Counted from the stretch's first letter, positions 1 through 8,529 are shown. The stretch is 39,140 bases of DNA from JAVBPT01 sp031549455 (GCA_031549455.1 JAVBPT010000051.1:1-39140); one strand, 5' to 3'. Made by a program: numbers and translations. The notes: generated from the sequence alone by a model not told the origin.

Positions 1-27
1 ATATTTCGGAAAAACAACACAAATATA

Positions 28-56
28 TTTACATTTATGTAAATATATGGTATACT
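28..56 (+). promoter_or_regulatory. Sigma-A promoter with palindromic operator (copy 1)
   Basis: TTTACA at 28-33, a 17-base spacer and TATACT at 51-56, with an extended -10 (TGG before TATACT). The -35 is the left arm of a perfect inverted repeat at 28-43, TTTACAT-TT-ATGTAAA. The block from TTTATGTAAA through TGGTATA recurs before the SecA-like gene at 271-291. It drives the 55-residue ORF. A protein bound at the palindrome would compete with RNA polymerase at the -35; that is inference. Confidence 0.7.
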
Positions 57-81
57 GTGAAAAAATAAAGAGAGGTTTTCC

Positions 82-249
82 ATGAAAAAACGTACGCCCA
101 AAAGATTTGCAGCGAAGGTTTCTACCAATAAGAAGAATGATATTACCAAGTCATTTATGATTTCTGTCACAACGATTCTAAAAAATGGGAATGAAGAGAA
201 CAAGATGATGAAACTGGTGGAAAAGGGGGAAGAAAAGACACAATTGTAA
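82..249 (+). CDS. Small basic protein, 55 aa, unknown function
   Basis: ATG at 82 follows AGAGG (71-75) at a normal spacing, and TAA ends at 249. The product begins MKKRTPKRFAAK and is rich in Lys and Arg in its first 23 residues; a central FMISVTTILKNG stretch could be a short helix; the tail is Lys/Glu rich. It has no signal peptide and no recognisable family. It lies directly upstream of the SecA-like ATPase gene and has the same palindromic promoter as that gene, which argues that it is expressed and co-regulated. It could be a small regulator or partner of the locus, but nothing in the sequence proves that. Confidence 0.6.
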   Translation: MKKRTPKRFAAKVSTNKKNDITKSFMISVTTILKNGNEENKMMKLVEKGEEKTQL

Positions 250-264
250 GATAACAATAAATAC

Positions 265-293
265 TTTACTTTTATGTAAATATATGGTATAAT
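265..293 (+). promoter_or_regulatory. Sigma-A promoter with palindromic operator (copy 2)
   Basis: TTTACT at 265-270, 17-base spacer, TATAAT at 288-293 with an extended -10 (TGG before TATAAT). The inverted repeat at 265-280 matches copy 1 except for one base in the left arm. The shared block through the -10 is too long to be explained by promoter consensus alone. It drives the SecA-like gene starting at 326. Confidence 0.75.
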
Positions 294-325
294 GTATTCT
301 ATAAGTTTCAATAGGGAGGGGAAAG

Positions 326-2959
326 ATGTCAAAGTCCCAAAATGAAAATCAAGATAAAAACAGTGATTTTAAAATGAGCGACGAGAGAAAATTAAGGAAA
401 TTTGCCTCGTCTTTTAATGATGTTAGAAAGTTTCGTGCAGAATATGAGGGAAAAGGAATAGAAACATTAAAAGAGGCGTTTTTAAGGTTGAAAAATGGAG
501 TAAAGACCGAAGAAGACTTTACAAACGTTTTGCCAAAAGCAATAGCCATTGTGTCTAGAGCACTTGAAAGCGTGAAAGGATTCGAATTAAGCGAAAAGCA
601 AATAGAAGCTGCGGTTGTTATGGCGAGTGGAAACTTAGCACAAGTAAAAACCGGAGAGGGAAAGACGGAAATATCCACGGTAGTTGAAGCGGTTCGCACC
701 ATGATGGGACATGTCCATTTCGTTTCGACTCAACAAGATTTGGTTGAAAAAGATTTTAAAGAAAGAATAGACGTGTTTAAGGCACTAGGGATAACGACAG
801 GTGTTTTAAGAGATATTCCTGGGTATTCAGAAGAGGAAAATTGGAAAGCTCATAAAGAAGCTTATAGTTGTGAGGTTACTTTAGGGACAATGAGTAGCTT
901 TGTTTTCGATTATTTAAAACATCCGACGGAAGAGATTGGCAGAACTTCTATCAATATTGATGAAATAGACTCGATCGCGATGGAACAAGATACGCCATAT
1001 ATTATGTCTGGAAGTGCAGGCAAACTATCAAGCAAATATTACTCGGAGGATCTCCTTAAGAAAAAATATGAGCAAATTTACCAATTCCTTGATAGGGTTA
1101 TGCCACCATCCAACTTAAAAACGACAGATGTAAGAGAAAATCTTCATTATATAGAAAAGGCAAATGTATATGAGATGACGCTAGATCAAAACTTTATTAA
1201 AAAACATTTAGAGCATTATGACAAAGACAGTTATCCTATTGTGTATTACAATGCGTCTCATAATGTTGTCAGACCAAATCGCGCTTTTTATGTGGAACTT
1301 GAAAAGCAATTTGGTCCAGCGATATATAAGATGAACAATGAATTGCTCTCGCTTGTCGAAAACAGTTTGGTTGCAAAATGTTGCTTACAACAAACGGGAG
1401 CCTATCAAGTGAATCAAGCGACTGGAAGGATTGAGCTGAGAGATGCAGGTGGAAAGTTCTCTGATTCTAAAAAATTGGAGGGGGGACTTCATCAAGCTGT
1501 GGAAGCAATGCATGGGATAGAAACTTCCAGTATTGACGATACAGTTGCAATGACTACAGTGGACAATTATCTTGGACATTATAAATTTGGAACGGGGTGT
1601 AGTGCAACAATAGAGCCGGTGGCAGGAGAATTTAGGGAAAGACATGGTTGGGAGTATTATAAGATAGGTTCGAGATTTAGTACATCCGCAAAAGAAGAAG
1701 GGATGGGTGTATATAATGAAAAAAGGGATAAGTATACGGCCATTATAAAGGATATGCATCAAGCAGTAGAGGAAGGAAGACCAGTTTATATTGCTTGTGC
1801 AAGCGAGGCGACTTTAGTCGAACTTGCGAAACGAATTAAAACCAGCGGAATGAAGGGAATTGACCTTCTTCAAACATATAATTTTGAAACGAAGCCAGAA
1901 GAAGTAGACACGGTAATTACAAACGCGGGCAAGCCAGGTACGGTTACAATTACAACTGGACTTGGGGGAAGAGGGACAAACGTAAAGGTGGATCCGAATA
2001 TTCCGGATGGAATGTTTGTACAGATAGCGGAAGTTTTAGAGTCTGAACGTGAAGTAAGGCAGGTAGCTGGAAGGACAGCTAGAAATGGGAATGAGGGAGT
2101 AGTAAAACAATATGCTTCTTTAGAAGACGATTTTATAAAAGCCAACCGAAGAGGAGCTGCAAAGAAATACGAGATGGACTCAGATGGAAAAATAGTAACT
2201 AAAAAGGTATTAAAAGAAATAGAAGAAGCGGTGGATTATCATAGGGTACATACTTCTGATAGCAGAGTAAAACTTGGGGAAAACTCAAAAGCGTATGCGC
2301 AGGGGGCAGAAAAAATATATGATTTAAAGAGAAAAGTGGCATCTACCGATAGACTTGAGGTAGGAAAAACGGTTAGAGGTCTATTAGATGCATCTGTGGA
2401 TGAGATTAGAGAAAGATGTGGAAATAATAAAAAACAGTTTATGCAGCAAGTAGCAATCTTGTTCCCGGGAATAAGGGATTTGGATGCCAAATTTGTTAAG
2501 AAAGCAAAAATGGATGATCTGGTGTTTCAAGCCAAAGTAGAAGCGGGAAAGATGTACAGGACAAAAGTTTGTAGACTAACGCTTACTGAGCAAAGACAAA
2601 TGATTAACAACGTTTTAGATCAAAACATAAGAAAAAATATTGAAGCATATGATGATATGAAAGTTCAGATTAATCTAGCAGCAGGGCTTGGGCAAAAGGA
2701 AAAATTCGAATCCTTTGAAAACGCACTTTATGCGAATAATACTTCCCGCACAATCATAAACGTAGCAACCACTTTACTAGACGTACCCAAAGAGGATGCG
2801 TCGGACATTAAAAGGACAAATCTGGATGATGAATTGCTATCCGATAGAATACGTTGGGAAAGAGAAGCCGAATCATTGAGTTCGCAAGAAGTTCCAATGG
2901 AGGACTATAACGTGAACATAGAAGGAGACGAAGGGGACACAGAAGAAGAAGAAATTTAG
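326..2959 (+). CDS. Divergent SecA-family ATPase, accessory-type
   Basis: 877 residues; ATG at 326 behind AGGGAGGGG. SecA landmarks occur in the right order: a helical N-terminus resembling the SecA N-domain (residues 20-105), Walker A KTGEGKT (108-114), AYSCEVTLGTMSSFVFDYL (179-197, SecA has AYACDITYGTNNEFGFDYL), Walker B INIDEIDS (209-216) running into TPYIMSG, GGLHQAVEA (386-394), the motif III region GTGCSATIEP (422-431), motif V ITTGLGGRGTNVKVD (542-556) and motif VI RQVAGRTARNGNEG (578-591). The family couples ATP hydrolysis to preprotein transport through SecYEG. Many family positions differ (GRTARNG where SecA has GRSGRQG), and there is no C-terminal Cys-rich zinc tail; the tail is acidic. 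It is therefore very unlikely to be the housekeeping SecA. The neighbouring surface-protein genes suggest accessory export. No secY or secE homologue is in view. Confidence 0.85.
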   Translation: MSKSQNENQDKNSDFKMSDERKLRKFASSFNDVRKFRAEYEGKGIETLKEAFLRLKNGVKTEEDFTNVLPKAIAIVSRALESVKGFELSEKQIEAAVVMASGNLAQVKTGEGKTEISTVVEAVRTMMGHVHFVSTQQDLVEKDFKERIDVFKALGITTGVLRDIPGYSEEENWKAHKEAYSCEVTLGTMSSFVFDYLKHPTEEIGRTSINIDEIDSIAMEQDTPYIMSGSAGKLSSKYYSEDLLKKKYEQIYQFLDRVMPPSNLKTTDVRENLHYIEKANVYEMTLDQNFIKKHLEHYDKDSYPIVYYNASHNVVRPNRAFYVELEKQFGPAIYKMNNELLSLVENSLVAKCCLQQTGAYQVNQATGRIELRDAGGKFSDSKKLEGGLHQAVEAMHGIETSSIDDTVAMTTVDNYLGHYKFGTGCSATIEPVAGEFRERHGWEYYKIGSRFSTSAKEEGMGVYNEKRDKYTAIIKDMHQAVEEGRPVYIACASEATLVELAKRIKTSGMKGIDLLQTYNFETKPEEVDTVITNAGKPGTVTITTGLGGRGTNVKVDPNIPDGMFVQIAEVLESEREVRQVAGRTARNGNEGVVKQYASLEDDFIKANRRGAAKKYEMDSDGKIVTKKVLKEIEEAVDYHRVHTSDSRVKLGENSKAYAQGAEKIYDLKRKVASTDRLEVGKTVRGLLDASVDEIRERCGNNKKQFMQQVAILFPGIRDLDAKFVKKAKMDDLVFQAKVEAGKMYRTKVCRLTLTEQRQMINNVLDQNIRKNIEAYDDMKVQINLAAGLGQKEKFESFENALYANNTSRTIINVATTLLDVPKEDASDIKRTNLDDELLSDRIRWEREAESLSSQEVPMEDYNVNIEGDEGDTEEEEI

Positions 2960-2992
2960 TCAACAAGAAATTAGTAAAAAAAGTAAATATTA

Positions 2993-3021
2993 TTGACAAA
3001 AAATGAAAAAAATGGTATAAT
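2993..3021 (+). promoter_or_regulatory. Sigma-A promoter for the 359-residue protein
   Basis: TTGACA at 2993-2998, 17-base spacer, TATAAT at 3016-3021 with TGG before it (extended -10). It is close to consensus and lies between the SecA-like gene and the gene at 3065, which can therefore be expressed without the ATPase. Confidence 0.8.
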
Positions 3022-3064
3022 TATAACATTAAAAGAAGGTATTGCCATTTAGGAGGTAAAAGTA

Positions 3065-4144
3065 GTGGATGATAAAGGAAAAAGAACTAAGCTTTTAAGA
3101 CGTGGATATACACCGGATAACATCGATGAGCTGATGAATGCAGGAATGACGTTGGATGAAATTATAGGGGAAACATTCCGAGCTACAAAGCAAGACGGAA
3201 GTCGTGTGTTGTATTTTTACGGGAAGGAACAACCTGAGGAAGTAGGGGTGCCAGAAGAGGAGTATCTTCCATCTGGAGATGAAATAGAAGAAGCAATGAA
3301 CGAGATTGCAGCTGCTTTAAGAGATCATACAATATCAGAACAGGAGAAAGAAGCACATAGAGATAAAATAGGAAAACTGGTAGAGCAGAGAACTTTACGT
3401 ACGGTAGTAAATGAATGTCGCCAAGAAATAAGCAGACTTTCCATAAAAAAAGAACAGGGTGATGATACATTGGCAAGCAAATTTACGCCGGATGTAATAA
3501 AGCGTGCTTATAGTGAGATAGAAAGGGCGGAAAAAGAACAAAATCCACCCAGACAAGAAAGAACTCCTGATGAAATAGCCAAGAGAGAAAAAAACATAGA
3601 GCGATTTGTATTGGTGGCAGGAATATTAGTGCCTAATCTTACAACAGGAACGCTAGAAGAAAGGAAATTTCCGGCAGAGGGTGGAAAGAAATCCGGTGTA
3701 AGATACTTTATCGTATTTCATTCAAAAGAGGAAGAAGTAACCGACATTGTAAAAGAAATTGCAGAAGAAGAAAGTAATGTTCCATATGCAAAACGTTTCG
3801 ATTTAACAATTACCGAAGCAAGAAGAAGGGCTTTGACCGAGATGGATGATGACCAATTTGCAGAACAAGAATCCAGATTGATTGAAGAAGCGAAGAAAGT
3901 ATATGACGAGAAGAAGGAAAAATTAGAGGAAATAGGAAGACAAATCCAAAAAAGCGGCAAAAGGGAACAAAGAAGATTGGTGGTAGAGCAACAAGGACTG
4001 GATGAGTTGTGTGATAATCTCTGCACACTTTGTCCGGAAATTATAGGAGAAGAGAAAACGGTGCCTTTTGGTGGAGAGCAATACGAAGAGGAGGATGAAG
4101 CAAAAGCACCAGAACTAGGGGATGATGGATTGGATCAAGAATAG
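3065..4144 (+). CDS. Charged cytoplasmic protein of the SecA-like locus, unknown
   Basis: 359 residues. GTG at 3065 follows AGGAGG (3051-3056) at 8 bases, which fixes the start. There is no signal peptide or membrane segment; the protein is strongly charged, mainly Glu, Lys and Arg. Residues 1-35 (LRRGYTPDNIDELMNAGMTL) look like a small helical domain. Residues about 70-130 and 255-320 are heptad-like and probably coiled coil. A Cys cluster (C316, C320, C323; Cx3Cx2C) precedes an acidic tail. It sits between the SecA-like ATPase and the membrane-anchored surface protein. By position it could be an export adaptor or chaperone, as SlaP is beside SecA2 in B. anthracis, but I see no sequence similarity to SlaP. 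Function unknown. Confidence 0.7.
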   Translation: MDDKGKRTKLLRRGYTPDNIDELMNAGMTLDEIIGETFRATKQDGSRVLYFYGKEQPEEVGVPEEEYLPSGDEIEEAMNEIAAALRDHTISEQEKEAHRDKIGKLVEQRTLRTVVNECRQEISRLSIKKEQGDDTLASKFTPDVIKRAYSEIERAEKEQNPPRQERTPDEIAKREKNIERFVLVAGILVPNLTTGTLEERKFPAEGGKKSGVRYFIVFHSKEEEVTDIVKEIAEEESNVPYAKRFDLTITEARRRALTEMDDDQFAEQESRLIEEAKKVYDEKKEKLEEIGRQIQKSGKREQRRLVVEQQGLDELCDNLCTLCPEIIGEEKTVPFGGEQYEEEDEAKAPELGDDGLDQE

Positions 4145-4178
4145 TAAAAATATATAAAAAATTTATGGAGGTAAAAAA

Positions 4179-6041
4179 ATGGCCGTTGAAAAAAGAAATG
4201 TCTTTCAAAGATTTACCGGAATGTTTACAGCGGAAGGACGTAGAAAAAATGCAGAATACAGATTTGGAAAGGCAATTGAGAAGAACTACAATGGATTGTC
4301 AGACAGTGAAAAAGAGGATTATGAAAAATTTAATGAAAAAGGCTTAGTGGATGCCATCGTTAAAAAGGTGGTAGAGGAAAAGAAACTAGGTCAATTTGTA
4401 TGGGCGAATGATTCCGGAAGTATTAGAAGAGCTGCTGAATTAACAGTAGAAGAGCTAACAAAGATGGATCGGGAAAAACAAGATGAAGGTGAACTGCTTA
4501 TCCTGCCTAATACAAAAAAAGAAATGAATAAGTTTATTAACAAGATGGCATCAACTATCAATGAACAAGTGAAATGGGTCGGAGCCAAAAGGGTTGGTAA
4601 GATTGCGCTGGCTACTGTAGCAGTAGCTGGGGTTGCAACGGGAGCGACAAAAATAGCTTCAAGCCTTGATACAATGAATGTAGATTCGGGTAAAAATGCG
4701 GAACAAAAAGATAGAGAAGAAGTGAAAAAATTAAAAGAAGAAATAGAAAGGCTTGAAAAAGAAAACGAAAAACTTAAACAAATGGAGAAAAAACTAGAAG
4801 ATTTACAAAAACAGATTGCTGAGCTAGGTGGTGAAAAAACGGTTGAAAATGATGCATTAAAAGAAAAATTGGAAAAAGTGGAGTCATTTAAAGAATATCT
4901 AAATTCTAGCAAAGATGACTTTGATAAGAATGCCTCAAAACTTGGAAACTTTACAACAGAAATCTACAATCGATATCAAAATGTTTGTGATGAAGCAATC
5001 AAAAACCTAAGTGAAGGAAAAGATTATAACTTTGAAGAACATCTAGAATTTTCAGATCTATTACAAGGAGACGAAGGTGTAAATCTTAAAAAAGCAATTA
5101 GGGAAGCCTATGTAGAAGGAAGAATTGCAGATGGAAGCAAATACAGTAAAACAGAACTAGGAAAACAGTTTGATGACATATATAAGAATGGATATAGAGC
5201 GGGCGTTGAATTGTTTAATTCTGAAACAGGGGAATTTAATAAGGAATTTATCGAATCTGTAAAGAGTGGAACTAGCTTTGAAGTACATCTAGTTGAATAC
5301 AAAGAAGAAACGAAAAACCTAAGCTTTGATAAAGCGAAAGAAGAAAAAAATATTACACATGATGTTGTAAGTGTAAATGGGGACCTAAGCAGATTTGTTC
5401 AAAAAGCACCAACACAACCAAGTAAACCAAGTACACCTACCACACCTACAACTCCAACCGAACCGGGTTGTGATTGTGATCAAGATAAAATAAAAGAATT
5501 AGAAGAAAAGATAAAAGAAATAGAAGAAAAGATAGAAGAAATTGAACCGGGAAAAGATGGTAAGGATGGAGCGCCTGGTAAGGACGGAAAAGATGGAACA
5601 CCTGGTAGAGATGGATACGATGGAAGGGATGGAAGCACCGTTATTCTTAGACCAGGGGATGACCATGTTGATCAAGGAGGAAAGCAACCGGGAGACGACC
5701 ATGTTGACCAGGGAGGATCTCAACCAGGGGATGATCATGTAGAGCAAGGCGGAAAGAACCCAGGAAACGATGGAGTAGAACAAGGAGGCGGGAGCAGTCA
5801 ACCGGGGGATGATCGTGTTTATCAAGGAGGTCAACCAGGGGATGACGCTGCTGGACAGCAACCGGGAGATGGAGCGGGCCAAGGAGGTCAACAACCGGGA
5901 AATGATGGAGTAGAACAAGGCGGTGTTCCAGATTACTCAAGCGGTGGTACTCCGGGAAATGATGTGGTCATTGGCACGCCTATTGTTGAGGATATTCCGG
6001 TAATTGGAGTTCCGGTTCCAGGAAATGACCAAATTGAGTAA
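4179..6041 (+). CDS. Membrane-anchored coiled-coil protein with collagen-like and PGDD repeats
   Basis: 620 residues; ATG at 4179 behind GGAGGT (4167-4172). Visible layout: a charged N-terminal domain (1-135) with no signal peptide; one hydrophobic segment VGKIALATVAVAGVATGATK (139-158); a coiled coil (175-237); a mixed globular region (240-405); a Pro/Thr linker (409-429) with CDC; a second short coiled coil (437-456); nine collagen-like Gly-X-Y triplets (458-485); and about ten degenerate units of roughly 12 residues based on PGDDHVDQGGKQ (492-620). I infer that the N-terminus is cytoplasmic and the rest is at the cell surface, so the protein would need a non-standard export route. The gene lies 35 bases after the preceding one and is probably its operon partner. 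It is the most plausible substrate or partner of the SecA-like ATPase. No family recognised. Confidence 0.75.
   Translation: MAVEKRNVFQRFTGMFTAEGRRKNAEYRFGKAIEKNYNGLSDSEKEDYEKFNEKGLVDAIVKKVVEEKKLGQFVWANDSGSIRRAAELTVEELTKMDREKQDEGELLILPNTKKEMNKFINKMASTINEQVKWVGAKRVGKIALATVAVAGVATGATKIASSLDTMNVDSGKNAEQKDREEVKKLKEEIERLEKENEKLKQMEKKLEDLQKQIAELGGEKTVENDALKEKLEKVESFKEYLNSSKDDFDKNASKLGNFTTEIYNRYQNVCDEAIKNLSEGKDYNFEEHLEFSDLLQGDEGVNLKKAIREAYVEGRIADGSKYSKTELGKQFDDIYKNGYRAGVELFNSETGEFNKEFIESVKSGTSFEVHLVEYKEETKNLSFDKAKEEKNITHDVVSVNGDLSRFVQKAPTQPSKPSTPTTPTTPTEPGCDCDQDKIKELEEKIKEIEEKIEEIEPGKDGKDGAPGKDGKDGTPGRDGYDGRDGSTVILRPGDDHVDQGGKQPGDDHVDQGGSQPGDDHVEQGGKNPGNDGVEQGGGSSQPGDDRVYQGGQPGDDAAGQQPGDGAGQGGQQPGNDGVEQGGVPDYSSGGTPGNDVVIGTPIVEDIPVIGVPVPGNDQIE
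5647..6036 (+). repeat. Degenerate 36-base tandem repeats coding PGDD units
   Basis: Units start with CCAGGGGATGA or CCGGGAGACG-type sequence and encode PGDDHVDQGG variants. The first three units are exactly 12 codons each; later ones drift in length (9 to 22 codons) and carry PGND instead of PGDD. The first copies are the most alike, suggesting recent expansion at that end. Confidence 0.8.
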
Positions 6042-6116
6042 GTATTTACTTTTTGAAATTTTTAGTATAGAATAAAGTTATTATATGGAAAAGTATAAAT
6101 TTTAAGGGAGGAAAAT

Positions 6117-8444
6117 ATGAAAAAGACGCTAAAAGTAGTATCATTATTGTTGTTATTCGCTATGCTCCTAATCGGCGTACGAGTAAATGCAGCAACGTCT
6201 ACTACCATGACAATTACAGCAGGAGTTTCAGATGGAAGCCAAGTAACACTAGGAGCCAACATTGCAATGAATGCATGGGCAAACAGTGGTCCGTACATAA
6301 AATCAATCGAGTACAAACTTTATAACACGACAAATGGAGCCAATACATTAATTAAGACAGACTCACGATCCACAAGTGTACCAAGTGTAGGCTCAACAGC
6401 GGTGGGGATCCAAGTACCAGTAAGTGAAACTTATGCAAGTTTCAAAGTGGTGGTAACTGGAACGGATATGTCGAATAATACAAAAGAAGCGACATTTAAT
6501 TATACGATGACAAATGGTGGTTCAACCCAAAATAAAATGACAATTACATCAAGCATTGCAAGCGGCAGTCAAGTGGCAGTAGGAACAGATATCATACTAA
6601 ATGTTCTATACAATAATGGAGCGTATGTAAAATCAATCGAATATAAATTATACAACACGACAAGCGGAGCAAATACATTAATTAAGACAGATTCAAAAAC
6701 AAGTAGCACGCCAAGTGTGGGCTCAACAGGAATCGGTATTACAGCATCTATTACAAGTGTGTACACTAGCTTTAAGATCGTTGCAACTGCAACCGATATG
6801 AACAATGAAACAAAGAGTGAAACATTTAATTATACCATGACAAGTGGTGGTTCAACCCAAAACAAGATGACAATCACATCAGGAATTACTTCAGGAAGTG
6901 TAGTCACTGTAGGAACCAACATTGCAATGAATGCATGGGCAAATGATGGAGCGTATGTAAAATCAATCGAATATAAGCTTTATAACACGACAAGCGGAGC
7001 AAATACATTAATTAAGACAGACTCAAAAACAAGTAGCACACCAAGTGTAGGCTCAACAGCAGTAGGAATCCAAGTACCAGTAACAGAAACCTATTCCAGT
7101 TTCAAAGTAGTGGTAACAGGAACCAATATGAACAATGAAACAAAGAGTGAAACATTTAATTATACAATGACGGGAAGCAACAATATTATCCCAACCATCA
7201 CTGTAAACCCAAGTTCGGGAACAATAGATGGAAACAGCAACATTACTGTAACGGTTGGCAATGCAACCTACTTTGTAAGATTAATCTATAAATGGGATGA
7301 CGGAGCAGAACAATACTCTGCAGGAACAATAACCAACATTACGGTGCCTAATACAGCAGGAACACATAAACTATCCGTATGTCTTGAATATACATCGAAT
7401 AATTCAACTGTTCGAACAGCATGGACACACTATTACTATACTGTTGTTGAAGACGAGTATGGTCCAATCAACAAAGAATTAGACGGTCTTGCAATCGACT
7501 TAATAACAGAAGAAAAAACAAACTTCTATTCAGTAGATGAAGACATTGATATGAGAGCATACTACTACAATGCAGATAAGAAATCAAAATCCAATGTTAA
7601 GATTGAAATCGAAATACCAGATGGATTTAAGGTTGTAAATAGAGGAACAGGAACTCTTTCAAGAGGTGTTCTAACTTTTAATATCGGAACAGTGGCTTCC
7701 GAACAACTTGGAAGCGTAGCCTTTACAATTGTATCAGATGATGATAATTCAGAAGAAATTGTAAACGTAATTGCAACCATCTATGAAAAGAATAGCGAAG
7801 AAGATAGTTCAACCATTCGACTATTTATCTATGATGCAGGTGAAAAAGGAGTGCATAACTCATACATCACAGGATATCCAGATGGAACTTTTAGACCAGA
7901 TGGATACATTACAAGAGAAGAAGTTGCAGCAATGCTTGCTAGAGCGTTTGGATTTAGGGGATATGCTACAACATCTAGATTCTCAGATATCACAACCAGC
8001 AGATGGTCATTCAACTACATCACTGCTTGCTCAACAAATGGAATCATTACAGGATATCCAGATGGAACCTTTAAGCCAAATGGAAACATTACAAAAGCTG
8101 AATTATACGCGATGACTTATAGAGCAATGCAAATTGATGCGAGTGAAAAAGCACTATTTGTTCCAAGTAAATACAATAAGAACTATTCATGGGAAAGAGA
8201 CTATATTGCAGGACTAGATCGTATGAATATGTTAAAAGGAATGCCTAGTACAGATGCATCTGCGTATGCAACAAGAGCAGAAGTTGTATTCCTAATCAAT
8301 AGAGTGCTGATGAGAAACCCAGCAAGCACATCCAATACAATCTTCCCAGATGTATATGGACATTGGGCAATCAATGATATCGCAGAAGCAGCAACAACGC
8401 ATAACTATAAGAGACTATCAAGCGGTAAAGAATCAATCTATTAA
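6117..8444 (+). CDS. Secreted S-layer-like protein with three repeats and SLH domains
   Basis: 775 residues; ATG at 6117 behind GGGAGG. The Sec signal peptide has a KK start, a hydrophobic core (about residues 7-20) and a likely cut after VNA (25). Three 110-residue repeats with an Ig-like beta pattern follow (about 31-360; hallmark VKSIEYKLYNTTSGANTLIK), then a fourth beta domain (360-445), a conserved-repeat-type beta domain (about 460-570) and C-terminal SLH repeats with ITGYPDGTFRP and IITGYPDGTFKP. A third, weaker SLH repeat is at IFPDVYGHWA. SLH domains bind secondary cell-wall polymer, so the protein is probably anchored on the outer wall. The first SLH lacks the usual FxDV start. The gene lies 76 bases after the coiled-coil protein and ends at a clear terminator. 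Confidence 0.9.
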   Translation: MKKTLKVVSLLLLFAMLLIGVRVNAATSTTMTITAGVSDGSQVTLGANIAMNAWANSGPYIKSIEYKLYNTTNGANTLIKTDSRSTSVPSVGSTAVGIQVPVSETYASFKVVVTGTDMSNNTKEATFNYTMTNGGSTQNKMTITSSIASGSQVAVGTDIILNVLYNNGAYVKSIEYKLYNTTSGANTLIKTDSKTSSTPSVGSTGIGITASITSVYTSFKIVATATDMNNETKSETFNYTMTSGGSTQNKMTITSGITSGSVVTVGTNIAMNAWANDGAYVKSIEYKLYNTTSGANTLIKTDSKTSSTPSVGSTAVGIQVPVTETYSSFKVVVTGTNMNNETKSETFNYTMTGSNNIIPTITVNPSSGTIDGNSNITVTVGNATYFVRLIYKWDDGAEQYSAGTITNITVPNTAGTHKLSVCLEYTSNNSTVRTAWTHYYYTVVEDEYGPINKELDGLAIDLITEEKTNFYSVDEDIDMRAYYYNADKKSKSNVKIEIEIPDGFKVVNRGTGTLSRGVLTFNIGTVASEQLGSVAFTIVSDDDNSEEIVNVIATIYEKNSEEDSSTIRLFIYDAGEKGVHNSYITGYPDGTFRPDGYITREEVAAMLARAFGFRGYATTSRFSDITTSRWSFNYITACSTNGIITGYPDGTFKPNGNITKAELYAMTYRAMQIDASEKALFVPSKYNKNYSWERDYIAGLDRMNMLKGMPSTDASAYATRAEVVFLINRVLMRNPASTSNTIFPDVYGHWAINDIAEAATTHNYKRLSSGKESIY
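6207..7172 (+). repeat. Three tandem 330-base repeats in the SLH protein gene
   Basis: Units begin at ATGACAATTACA (6207), 6537 and ATGACAATCACA (6867), an exact period of 330 bases (110 codons). AATCAATCGA recurs at 6301, 6631 and 6961. Units 2 and 3 are nearly identical across their middle, while unit 3 matches unit 1 at its start (AACATTGCAATGAATGCATG) and near its end (ATCCAAGTACCAGTAA), a mosaic pattern. Confidence 0.9.
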
Positions 8445-8453
8445 TATAAGTCC

Positions 8454-8477
8454 AAAAGGGGCCTAGGCTCCTTTTTT
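8454..8477 (+). terminator. Rho-independent terminator after the SLH gene
   Basis: AAAAGGGGCC, loop TA, GGCTCCTTTT with one G-T pair and a T run. It closes the SecA-like/surface-protein cluster 10 bases after the stop codon. Confidence 0.85.
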
Positions 8478-8529
8478 GGTGCTTCATTAAAATAAACTTC
8501 AAAAACAATACAAAATTGGGTAAAAATGG

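Noticed and set aside
326..2959. Reading the gene as the housekeeping SecA
   Set aside because: Motifs are SecA-like but many normally fixed positions differ, the zinc tail is absent and the context is surface-protein genes, so an accessory paralogue is more likely.
5499..5940. Long antisense ORFs opposite the collagen-like and PGDD repeats
   Set aside because: They arise from the low-complexity repeats on the coding strand and have no ribosome site or plausible protein sequence.
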